Positions 16,926-23,668 of a DNA stretch of 23,668 nt are shown here, piece by piece (positions within the stretch are counted from its first letter, which is position 1; each line of letters begins with the position of its first letter). Position numbers and translations under genes: made by a program. This stretch comes from a virus. A model generated the notes under the pieces. That model had not been told where the DNA came from and did no database searches. It saw only the letters and a list, made by a program, of their open reading frames with translations. Location of the stretch: positions 1-23,668 of the IMG/VR virus record IMGVR_UViG_3300031339_000044. The stretch is one strand, 5' to 3'.

Positions 16926-19790
16926 ATGGGTATTATAAGAAGAGAAATATGGACACTTGATGAGGATTTCGAATTACAAGAAGATTATCCTACATCTTGG
17001 GATAAAGAGGAATTCAAAAAACAAACAAGCTTTGCTGCTAGAAAAAAATATGCTGATCAGCATTTACAAAAATTAGGTTCTGGTTCTGCAAGACATGTAT
17101 ATGCTATTGATGATGAAAAAGCATTGAAATTAGCTGCTAATAGAAAAGGCTTAGATCAAAATGCTGATGAACATAAAATATCAACTATTGGGTGGCATGA
17201 TGATGTAGTTGCCAGAGTATTTGATTCACATCCAGATGATTTATGGATTGAAAGTGAGCTTGCTCGTAAAATAAAACCAACTAGATTTAGGGAATTAACA
17301 GGCTTCAATATTCAAGATGTGGGTGCTTTTTTGAATCAGTATAATGATGAAAGAAATGGTAGAAGAGTTAGCTATGGTAAATTAAGTGACAATCTTTATC
17401 AGGAAATGGTTAATAATGAATTTATCATGGACATATTATCAATTGTGGATAATTGGGATATGCAGACAGGAGACTGGGGTAGGATTTCTTCATATGGTGA
17501 AGTGAAAAGAAACGGAAAACCACAAGTTGTTTTAATCAACTATGGTTTAACTCAAGACACATATAAGACACACTACGATAAATCTCAGAATCGTCCTGTT
17601 TATGAAAATACATTAAAAAGGGAAGGTATTAGTAAAAATTTAATTAATAGGATTAATGAGATGATGAAACCTATTGTTGATCAAGGTGATCTGGAAAAGT
17701 TATCAACTGATAATACTCAAGTCTATGACGGTGGATATGGTGGATTTGCATTACAACCAGATAGTGTATCACAAGGTGGATTAAATAGTGATATTGATGA
17801 AAATCTAGATAAATTCTCTAATGTCAATACTAAAGCAATTCAAAGTGCAATCAATAGCATTAAAACATTTGATCCAAGTAAAATATCTGATTTATATAAA
17901 AAATCGGATTTGATAAATATCTATAATAGTTATATGATTGCTGCCCGTAATACAGAAGAGGTATTATCAGCTTCAAGTAATGAGGTAAATTTCTATGATA
18001 AATTAATGTTAATTCAAGATTTTCTAAAAAGATTAAATATTGTTAATGAAAATTTAGAATATAATCATGTCAACGATGCATCACCTGAAAGTGATAAGTA
18101 TCAATTAGCAGAATATGAGGAAGTTATTAATGATAAGTTCAAAGAAGAAACGATTCATGATATAGCTAAGAATGCAAGTGAAAGACTTGGGTATCATGGT
18201 GAACTATCATATATGGGTAAAGGTGATAATGGATATGAATATGATCTAGGTGATGGTAAAGTCTTAAAAATTACTGGAAGTGAAACAGAAGCTGCAGAAA
18301 GTTTAAGATTGAAAGGTAAAGATAATCAACATCTAGCAAAAATATTTAATGTATATCAAATTAATAAAGAACATATTCAACTATATATAGTATTACAAGA
18401 AAAGATTGACACCAGTAGACAAGGTGAGATGGGTCAATATAGTAAAGAGTTAAATTCATCATTTTCTAAAAATATTAATAAACCACTTGGAAAACTATTA
18501 ATGGCATACTATACTGATCCAAATTTATATAATATGGTATATGCAGATAAGATTGAAAAAAGTCTTGAATTAAATAATGTTTCTGAAAATGCTAAAAATT
18601 TCTACTATGGATTGATTGGTATAATGGATGAAGTTAAAACTGCAAAATTAGATACCATCGATTTTTTCCTTCCAAGTAACTTAGGATATAAAAATGGTAA
18701 TTTAGTTTTCTTTGATTTTGGAGGTAGATACGATAAATCAATCGGTAAGAAAAAACCTAAGCAAATGAAAATGGGTGAAGGTGGTGATTCTCTTTATATG
18801 ACACAAAATGGAACTAGAGATGAAGATTTTGAAGAGGATATGGGTGAGATGAATGAACGTATCACTAGTTATATGCCAAAGTCTAAGAAAGTAAGTGTTA
18901 AGAAGAAATGTGTTATTGGTGGTAATGAAGATGGAACTTCAACTGCATGTAATAAAGGTGATATTAACAACTTTGACATTGAAGAAATTAATGATGACAA
19001 TACTGACAGAAGAAAAGACAATTTTATTAATGTAGCTGAGGATGATGAAACAAATCGATATTATTTTGAAACCATGATTAGTGAAGAAATAAAACGTAAC
19101 ATAGCTGAGGATTATGTAAACGATAATCACACTAGAAATATCATACATAGTTATATTAATATTGTGTTGGACAAATATCTATACCCAAACTTGGATAATA
19201 TTATTGCTAGAAATACTAAATCTACTGGTATTGATGAAATAAACCTCACTCCTTTAGAAATTAAAGATGAACTACCTAATGATTTAAAAGATGTTGAAAC
19301 GGCATTAGTTAAAATAATACATAATACGGAGGCTTTGTATAGACCTGAAGAAAATACTATTTATCTAGGGTTTCTACCTGTAGAAATACCAAGTGAATTT
19401 AAGAATGATAGAAATGCAGTTGGTGATTATGTTAAGCAAATACTTACAAAATATCGTGATAAAATTAAAAGAACTTTAGTTCATGAATTAACACATGCAT
19501 TTGATCAAAAGAGAGGTTATTTAACTACCCCAAACTATACTATTTCTGATGATGTATATGATAAAGTATATTATAATAATAGTGCAGAGACAAATGCACA
19601 TTTTTATGAGTTACTAGAACATTTATTGGATTTAGATAAAGTAGCTAATTTTAATGAATTCATTAATAGACTTGTTGGAAGATCAGAAACTAGGTTTGCA
19701 ATCTACTATAGAGAATTAGAACCTAAGAAGAAAAGAAGAATGATTGGTAGATTATATAAATTCTATAGTGGATATATAGAAAACAAGTAA
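16926..19790 (+). CDS. Multidomain protein: two kinase-like folds and HExxH metallopeptidase
   Basis: A 954-residue protein. The first kinase-like region, about 45-210, has a glycine-loop form LGSGSARHVY (50-59), lysine strand KALKLA (K68), NWDMQTGDWGRI and VLINYGL (202-208), where NYG replaces DFG, so it may be inactive. The second, about 415-605, has MGKGDNGYEYDL and GKVLKIT (K448), HLAKIFNVY, FLPSNLGY (N585) and FFDFGG (DFG 597-599); it keeps the residues expected for ATP and metal binding, but no HRD is seen. A CVIGGNEDGTSTACNKGD segment (662-679) is unassigned. The C-terminal domain contains HELTH (853-857) and ETNAHFYE (E888), a zinc peptidase arrangement with H853, H857 and probably E888. 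Such a protein could modify and cut host or virion proteins. The domain calls are by motif; the combination is unusual. The gene stands alone after a terminator. Confidence 0.75.
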   Translation: MGIIRREIWTLDEDFELQEDYPTSWDKEEFKKQTSFAARKKYADQHLQKLGSGSARHVYAIDDEKALKLAANRKGLDQNADEHKISTIGWHDDVVARVFDSHPDDLWIESELARKIKPTRFRELTGFNIQDVGAFLNQYNDERNGRRVSYGKLSDNLYQEMVNNEFIMDILSIVDNWDMQTGDWGRISSYGEVKRNGKPQVVLINYGLTQDTYKTHYDKSQNRPVYENTLKREGISKNLINRINEMMKPIVDQGDLEKLSTDNTQVYDGGYGGFALQPDSVSQGGLNSDIDENLDKFSNVNTKAIQSAINSIKTFDPSKISDLYKKSDLINIYNSYMIAARNTEEVLSASSNEVNFYDKLMLIQDFLKRLNIVNENLEYNHVNDASPESDKYQLAEYEEVINDKFKEETIHDIAKNASERLGYHGELSYMGKGDNGYEYDLGDGKVLKITGSETEAAESLRLKGKDNQHLAKIFNVYQINKEHIQLYIVLQEKIDTSRQGEMGQYSKELNSSFSKNINKPLGKLLMAYYTDPNLYNMVYADKIEKSLELNNVSENAKNFYYGLIGIMDEVKTAKLDTIDFFLPSNLGYKNGNLVFFDFGGRYDKSIGKKKPKQMKMGEGGDSLYMTQNGTRDEDFEEDMGEMNERITSYMPKSKKVSVKKKCVIGGNEDGTSTACNKGDINNFDIEEINDDNTDRRKDNFINVAEDDETNRYYFETMISEEIKRNIAEDYVNDNHTRNIIHSYINIVLDKYLYPNLDNIIARNTKSTGIDEINLTPLEIKDELPNDLKDVETALVKIIHNTEALYRPEENTIYLGFLPVEIPSEFKNDRNAVGDYVKQILTKYRDKIKRTLVHELTHAFDQKRGYLTTPNYTISDDVYDKVYYNNSAETNAHFYELLEHLLDLDKVANFNEFINRLVGRSETRFAIYYRELEPKKKRRMIGRLYKFYSGYIENK

Positions 19791-19827
19791 TTTGCAACAT
19801 TTCATTATATTTTTCGTATAAAATATA

Positions 19828-21048
19828 ATGAGTCAAACTACAAACATAATGTCATTACAAGACCTTCCAATTAAGGAAGAAGTTCACCAACTAGGTGGTA
19901 AAATCTACTCTGTTGGTGGTGCTGTACGTGATGAGTGGTTAAATAAACAATCCAAAGATTTGGATATACTAATCACTGGTATACCTATGAATAAGCTAGA
20001 GCAGCTACTTTCCAAATACGGAAAGGTAGATGCTGTTGGTAAATCATTTGGTGTGCTTAAGTTTGTACCTAAAGGATCGACTCAAGATATCGATGTTGCT
20101 ATACCAAGAAAAGAACGTGCCACAGGTGAAGGTGGTCACAAAGGTTTTGAAGTCGATGCTGACCACAATATACAATTAGAAGAAGATTTATATAGAAGGG
20201 ACTTTACATTTAATGCAATGGCAAAAGACATGGATGGTAACTTAATCGATCCGTTCGGTGGTAGAATGGATATTACTAAGAGAACAGTTAGAGAAGTTAA
20301 TCCTGATACATTTACTGATGATCCATTACGTATGTTAAGAGCAGTACAGTTCGCAGCTAGATTTGATATGGATATCCATGAATTTACTAAGGAGAGCATA
20401 AGAGTGAATGCTTATAGAATTAATGAGATTGCTGGTGAGAGAATTCTTGAGGAACTCCGTAAGGTTGTTGACAAGGGTGGTAACAAAGTAAAAGCTATTC
20501 ACTTGTTAATATCAACTGATTTATACAAAGAGATAGCAGGTGTTGATATCACTGAAGAACAGATAAGTTGGTTTGAAAAAAGTATATGGAGTGATGTTGA
20601 AACATTAGGTGAATTTCTTTATATGTTATTCCAACCATTACTAACAGTAGAATTTATTTATGAAATCAGTGAAAAACTTAAACTGGATAATAATACTGAA
20701 AATGAGTTGAGAGCATTGGCACATGCTGATGCATTTAAGGATTTTGGATTTACCGATGCAGGTAAAAGAGATGTTTTATCTAAAGTTTACAGTGTATATC
20801 CTAAAGTCCTAAAAAGCGGTGTGCTACCACTACAGTATTTTCACTGTGTCAATGAATTTGAAAGAGGTCTTTACCCTAAATCAATTAAAGACTTAGCCAT
20901 TAATGGTAATGATTTGATGGGGATAGGATTGAAAGGTATTGAGATTGGTAAAGCATTGAAAAAGGCATTGATTGAAATTTATTCTGACAAAGTTAGTAAT
21001 AGTAAAAAAGATTTATTAAATTTAATCGCAAAAGAAGATAATGGGTAA
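19828..21048 (+). CDS. tRNA nucleotidyltransferase / poly(A) polymerase family protein
   Basis: A 406-residue class II nucleotidyltransferase. Motifs: GGAVRD (30-35), DLDI (44-47, metal-binding D44 and D46), QDIDVAIPR (third Asp near 87-89), RRDFTFNAMA (123-132), DPFGG (141-145), DDPLRMLRAVQFAARF (164-179) and ERILEEL (204-210). A C-terminal helical part has INGNDLMGIGLKGIEIGKAL. Length and domain order match bacterial CCA-adding enzymes, which add or repair the CCA end of tRNA; poly(A) polymerases share all these motifs, so activity is not settled. In a phage it could maintain tRNA ends attacked by host nucleases. It heads a cassette whose next gene begins 8 bases before its stop. The start is the ATG after AAAATATA; MSL at residue 8 is an alternative. 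Confidence 0.9.
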   Translation: MSQTTNIMSLQDLPIKEEVHQLGGKIYSVGGAVRDEWLNKQSKDLDILITGIPMNKLEQLLSKYGKVDAVGKSFGVLKFVPKGSTQDIDVAIPRKERATGEGGHKGFEVDADHNIQLEEDLYRRDFTFNAMAKDMDGNLIDPFGGRMDITKRTVREVNPDTFTDDPLRMLRAVQFAARFDMDIHEFTKESIRVNAYRINEIAGERILEELRKVVDKGGNKVKAIHLLISTDLYKEIAGVDITEEQISWFEKSIWSDVETLGEFLYMLFQPLLTVEFIYEISEKLKLDNNTENELRALAHADAFKDFGFTDAGKRDVLSKVYSVYPKVLKSGVLPLQYFHCVNEFERGLYPKSIKDLAINGNDLMGIGLKGIEIGKALKKALIEIYSDKVSNSKKDLLNLIAKEDNG

Positions 21049-21442
21049 AATTTTATACACAGCAGTAGTATTGACGAATCAATCACATGTTAAATTGATG
21101 ATGACTTTAGGTGATCTCATTCCTGATGATTGGAAGAAATTCGCACATCATATGACAGTGGTATTTGGTCAGGGTCTTCCCGAAAACTTGGAAAAGTATA
21201 ATGGTATGAACGTGAAGCTTACTGCAACTAAATTAGGTATTTCTGACAAAGCAATTGCAGTTAAAGTTGAGGGATTTTATAGTAATAATGATATCCCTCA
21301 CATTACCGTTGCTGTGAATACACAAGCAGGTGGTAAACCATTTGATTCGAATAAGATTACTGATTGGAAACCACTAAGTGAAGTGACTAATGTTAGTAGT
21401 ATTGAATTTGATGGAGTGGTGACGGAAGTTAAAGCGAATTAA
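21041..21442 (+). CDS. 2H phosphoesterase-like protein
   Basis: A 133-residue protein with the two HxT signatures of the 2H superfamily: HHMTVVF (H37, T39) and PHITVAV (H87, T89), spaced 50 residues apart. This superfamily (LigT, cyclic phosphodiesterases, tRNA-ligase phosphodiesterase domains, viral 2'-5' phosphodiesterases, phage Acb1) opens cyclic or 2'-5' phosphodiester bonds. The opening KILYTAVVLTNQSHVKLMM and the closing FDGVVTEV are consistent with the duplicated fold. It overlaps the nucleotidyltransferase by 8 bases and the nuclease-like gene by one (TAATG), so RNA-end processing is a natural guess; removal of cyclic-nucleotide or 2'-5' oligo signals used in host defence is another. 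The substrate is unknown. Confidence 0.75.
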   Translation: MGKILYTAVVLTNQSHVKLMMTLGDLIPDDWKKFAHHMTVVFGQGLPENLEKYNGMNVKLTATKLGISDKAIAVKVEGFYSNNDIPHITVAVNTQAGGKPFDSNKITDWKPLSEVTNVSSIEFDGVVTEVKAN

Positions 21443-22083
21443 TGAAAAAAAGAAAAGAAGACTACGAAAAAGGTGTTAGACTAGAGGATAAATTTGAGAC
21501 CATACTTCAAGAAGAGTATGGTCTTGATACCTCAAGAAGTACCAGAGATCAAGATAGACTAGAGGGTTGGGATATCTATGTTGGTGAATACATGCATGAA
21601 GATGCTAATGTAAACATAGTGAATTTACTTGGTAGTAGAATTGATGTTAAAGGTATTAAAGGTGATGGATATACATGGCTTGAGTTATTAGCATATAGTT
21701 CTCAAATAGGTGATAGAAAACTAGGATGGTTATTAAGAGGGAAAGCAGATTATATTGCTTTTGAAAGAGCTAATGATTTTCTAGTGATAAAGAAATCCAA
21801 CCTAAAGGATTTCGTCTATAATAAGATTCCTCTACTACAAGAGCTAGAAGATAAAACAGCTAATCTAGATGCATCTTTAGAAAATAAAGAAAGATGGTTT
21901 TGCAATGATATATGTGCAGCGTGGGGTTTATTTGACATGATTGATGATCGGCATAGAAAAGATGAAGCTTTATATGAAATATTATATACTCGCTGGCAAT
22001 ATGATCACATGCCTGATTTATTGTTTAAGATAAAGAATAGTGATCTAGTTAATATGTCCGATTTCATAATTAAAAAAAGATAA
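21442..22083 (+). CDS. PD-(D/E)XK nuclease-like protein
   Basis: A 213-residue protein. N-terminal helix GVRLEDKFETILQEEYGLDT is followed by QDRLEGWDIYVGEY (D44), SRIDVKGIK (D68 and K70) and WLELL (E81). This fits a PD-(D/E)XK core, D44...D68-x-K70, as in many phage and restriction nucleases. KADYIAFERANDFLVI is the strand often found after the core. The last 80 residues (WFCNDICAAWGLFDMIDD, YTRWQYDHMPDLL) are unassigned and helical. The target, DNA or RNA, is unknown. It is coupled to both neighbours by one-base TAATG overlaps and is followed by a second protein of the same fold, so the two may act as partners. Confidence 0.65.
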   Translation: MKKRKEDYEKGVRLEDKFETILQEEYGLDTSRSTRDQDRLEGWDIYVGEYMHEDANVNIVNLLGSRIDVKGIKGDGYTWLELLAYSSQIGDRKLGWLLRGKADYIAFERANDFLVIKKSNLKDFVYNKIPLLQELEDKTANLDASLENKERWFCNDICAAWGLFDMIDDRHRKDEALYEILYTRWQYDHMPDLLFKIKNSDLVNMSDFIIKKR

Positions 22084-22622
22084 TGGCAGAATTCAAAGAA
22101 TCTAAAGTGGCAGGTGATGTTATTGAACATGAAATACTAGCTCAAATTCATCAGCAATATCCCGAAGCATTTACAACTGAAAAAGAAGGTAAATTTTCAG
22201 ACTATGACATCTATATCCCTGAACTCAAAGAAGGAATTGAAGTGAAGGGTGATTACAAATCAGCAGAAACTGGCAACTTAGTTATTGAGGTTGAAATGAA
22301 CGGCAGACCTTCTGCCCTATCAGTAACCAAGGCTAAATATTGGGTGTTTGTAGAAGGATATCGCAAAATCTGGATCAGACCTATCGATATCTATAGGTTT
22401 CTAGAACCTAAAATTTATTACGGAAGAACCACGTTCACAGGCGATGGAGATAGCAAATCAAAATGGGCATATTTAGTGAATCATAAGGAATTTGTTGAGT
22501 ATGTTTATAAATTAGAGAATGGTAAGGTTGAAATGATTAAAAAAGATTCACCTATCTACTTCGACAATTATTCTAAAAGGTTCAATCTAATGAACGGCAA
22601 CAACAAAACACAAGATATATAA
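22083..22622 (+). CDS. PD-(D/E)XK endonuclease-like protein
   Basis: A 179-residue protein with a clear PD-(D/E)XK pattern: VIEHEILAQI helix, FSDYDIYIP (D42), GIEVKGDYKS (E53 and K55), LVIEVEMNGRPSALSVTKA (E69 and E71, then a conserved-looking RPSAL turn), and KYWVFVEGYRKIWIRPIDIYRFL as the following strands and helix. Proteins of this kind in phages are often labelled resolvase-like or restriction-like endonucleases. Its fold matches the preceding protein, but the sequence is not closely similar by eye. Start: the ATG overlapping the previous stop by one base. It ends 14 bases before the membrane protein gene. Function inferred: cutting DNA or RNA, possibly host DNA degradation, branch resolution or repair. 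Confidence 0.75.
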   Translation: MAEFKESKVAGDVIEHEILAQIHQQYPEAFTTEKEGKFSDYDIYIPELKEGIEVKGDYKSAETGNLVIEVEMNGRPSALSVTKAKYWVFVEGYRKIWIRPIDIYRFLEPKIYYGRTTFTGDGDSKSKWAYLVNHKEFVEYVYKLENGKVEMIKKDSPIYFDNYSKRFNLMNGNNKTQDI

Positions 22623-22636
22623 TAATAGAGTTATTA

Positions 22637-22867
22637 ATGGGAATTGGATTATCTGTGGCAGCAATAATATTAGTAATTGGATTAGTTAGAGTATTATTAG
22701 CTCCGTATACGGGTTTCATTAACTTCATAATGGAAATATTACTAATTGATCTATTAATTGGCATTGTCTATCTTAGTAAAAAATATAAGAAAAGACATAA
22801 CCAATTTACCAGAACTAAAAGTAGTGATACTAGAGTTTTTGTAGAAGAATATGTAAAATTATATTAG
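22637..22867 (+). CDS. Small two-helix membrane protein
   Basis: A 76-residue protein. Two hydrophobic segments, about 3-21 and 27-47, are followed by a basic stretch (KKYKKRHNQ) and a polar tail. By the positive-inside rule the tail, and with two helices also the N-terminus, should lie in the cytoplasm. The first helix is not a clear signal peptide, as no cleavage site is visible. Holins and superinfection-exclusion proteins can have this layout, but no motif settles it. It is the last gene of the cassette before GTATTTATA site 6. Confidence 0.65.
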   Translation: MGIGLSVAAIILVIGLVRVLLAPYTGFINFIMEILLIDLLIGIVYLSKKYKKRHNQFTRTKSSDTRVFVEEYVKLY

Positions 22868-22884
22868 TAGAATCAAAATAAAAT

Positions 22885-22910
22885 ATCATAGTATTTATAT
22901 GTACTATGAT
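22885..22910 (+). promoter_or_regulatory. Perfect inverted repeat over motif and start codon
   Basis: ATCATAGTA (22885-22893) and TACTATGAT (22902-22910) are perfectly complementary over 9 bases with an 8-base loop. The repeat contains the start of GTATTTATA site 6 and the first possible ATG of the next gene (22906). No T run follows, so it is not a terminator. It could be a protein-binding operator, or an RNA hairpin that hides the first ATG and favours the second at 22915. Confidence 0.55.
22891..22899. promoter_or_regulatory. GTATTTATA motif, site 6
   Basis: The nonamer lies 23 bases after the membrane-protein gene and 6 bases before the first ATG of the ParB-like gene, inside the inverted repeat at 22885-22910. 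The extended reverse complement, TATAAATACTAT, follows the T4 late-promoter consensus beyond the core. Confidence 0.5.
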
Positions 22911-23668
22911 TGATATGAGATACAAACCATCTTGGCTTCCCCAAATGTCAGCACCTTTTGGTGTTGTGACAGATATGTTAGAAAAGGAAGGTATTGGATT
23001 AAAACTAGTAAAAGTTAATCCGAAGAAGTTAAAACCTAGTCAAGGTATTATATTTGCTGAAAAAGTATCAGAAATGAATCCTAAAGCACTTAAGCCGATT
23101 TGGATATCAGAGGATGGTTATGTCTTAGATGGTCATCATAGGTACGGTTCTGCACTCTCACATGAGCTTCCAACCTTAAAAGCTATTCAAATTCAATTAC
23201 CAGCAAAAGATGCTGCACGATTATTGAATAAGATACAAGATATTTATGATTATGAGTCACAAAGAAAAATGGAAGAGGTAGTTGCACAAGATCAAATCAA
23301 TGCAATGCAAGAACCTGATTTCTTAGAAGAACTACAAAAAGATATCGCTGAGACTAAAGCAGCGAAACATAAGAAAAAGAAAATGAAAGGTTACCGACAA
23401 AGTGAGTTAAAAGAAAACTCTAAAGTTGGAAATTTCTTTTCACCTAAAAAGATCGATGGATATAAGGAATATGAAATGGAATTTAATAACATTTTAGATA
23501 CCGATGATATCGGTGTTATTTTACATCCTGATTCTTCACCAGCTAATTCTTTAGCGAAAAGCTGGTTTCCGAATATCGAATTTGATAAGGTTGCAAAAAA
23601 ATATAACGTTAGACCTGACAGTATAATGAATCGTGCTGTTAGTGAGAAAGCCAGAAAATTAGGGTACG
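22906..23668 (+). CDS. ParB/sulfiredoxin-fold protein, 3' end missing
   Basis: 254 residues are visible before the window ends. Residues 35-100 form a ParB/Srx-type domain: LVKVNPKKLKPSQGIIFAEK, then PIWISEDGYVLDGHHRYGSA with the D-G-H-H-R signature (75-79), where ParB-type proteins use DGxHR to bind or hydrolyse nucleotides. Phage members of this fold include DNA-modifying, nuclease and kinase-like proteins, so the role is not clear. A charged Lys-rich linker follows (AAKHKKKKMKG, 152-162), and the remainder (KIDGYKEYEMEFNNILDTDD, SLAKSWFPNIEFDKVAKKYN) is unassigned. The start is at 22906, within a hairpin, or at 22915. It is the first gene after GTATTTATA site 6. Confidence 0.75.
   Translation, partial: MIDMRYKPSWLPQMSAPFGVVTDMLEKEGIGLKLVKVNPKKLKPSQGIIFAEKVSEMNPKALKPIWISEDGYVLDGHHRYGSALSHELPTLKAIQIQLPAKDAARLLNKIQDIYDYESQRKMEEVVAQDQINAMQEPDFLEELQKDIAETKAAKHKKKKMKGYRQSELKENSKVGNFFSPKKIDGYKEYEMEFNNILDTDDIGVILHPDSSPANSLAKSWFPNIEFDKVAKKYNVRPDSIMNRAVSEKARKLGY

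Noticed and set aside
19791-19813. TTTG and TATATTTT before the nucleotidyltransferase gene as a Bacteroidetes promoter
   Set aside because: The spacing is about 11 bases instead of 19-21 and the -7 element lacks its final G.
1-23668. tRNA genes or a CRISPR array
   Set aside because: All gaps are under 70 bases, no cloverleaf was seen in them, and the only short repeats are coding fibre repeats and the dispersed nonamer.

Overview
This window is almost certainly part of a large, AT-rich, tailed double-stranded DNA phage genome (T4-like or another large myovirus type). Evidence: every credible gene lies on the + strand; gaps are under 70 bases; several genes overlap by 1 to 14 bases; and tail-fibre or baseplate genes are followed by a SNF2-type helicase and a family B DNA polymerase. 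No rRNA, tRNA, IS element, CRISPR array or integrase was seen, and no stretch of more than 300 bases lacks a gene. The host is inferred, not proven. Start codons are preceded by A/T-rich sequence such as AAAATATG with no visible Shine-Dalgarno site, and one good Bacteroidetes-type promoter (TTTA, 19 bases, TATATTTG) precedes the helicase. Both point to a flavobacterium or other Bacteroidota host, probably aquatic.

Layout. 1-7283: adhesion and baseplate region, with a partial tail fibre carrying YT-type repeats and a C1q-like tip, an 804-residue fibre with a beta-helix and a jelly-roll tip, a 237-residue fibre-associated protein, a 767-residue fibre whose first 470 codons are clearly richer in G+C, and a 136-residue baseplate-like protein. 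7335-13514: replication, with a SNF2-family helicase, a decayed reading frame resembling a homing-endonuclease fragment, a small unknown protein and a 1259-residue family B polymerase. 13551-16860: mostly unknown virion or accessory proteins, including a Nudix hydrolase fused to a helical domain, a WYL-like protein and a Gln-rich protein. 16926-19790: a 954-residue protein that appears to combine two kinase-like folds with an HExxH metallopeptidase domain. 19828-22867: a tightly coupled cassette of a tRNA nucleotidyltransferase-type enzyme, a 2H phosphoesterase, two PD-(D/E)XK nuclease-like proteins and a two-helix membrane protein. 22906-end: a partial ParB/sulfiredoxin-fold protein.

Regulation. 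The nonamer GTATTTATA occurs in six intergenic gaps, always in the same orientation, and by eye in no gene. Its reverse complement TATAAATAC is the T4 late-promoter core, but it points against all the genes. At two sites the nonamer forms one arm of a strong hairpin whose other arm holds the start codon, and at a third it is part of a 12-base dyad touching the ATG. This arrangement, the kinase-peptidase protein and the RNA-end/nuclease cassette are the best candidates for undescribed biology here.
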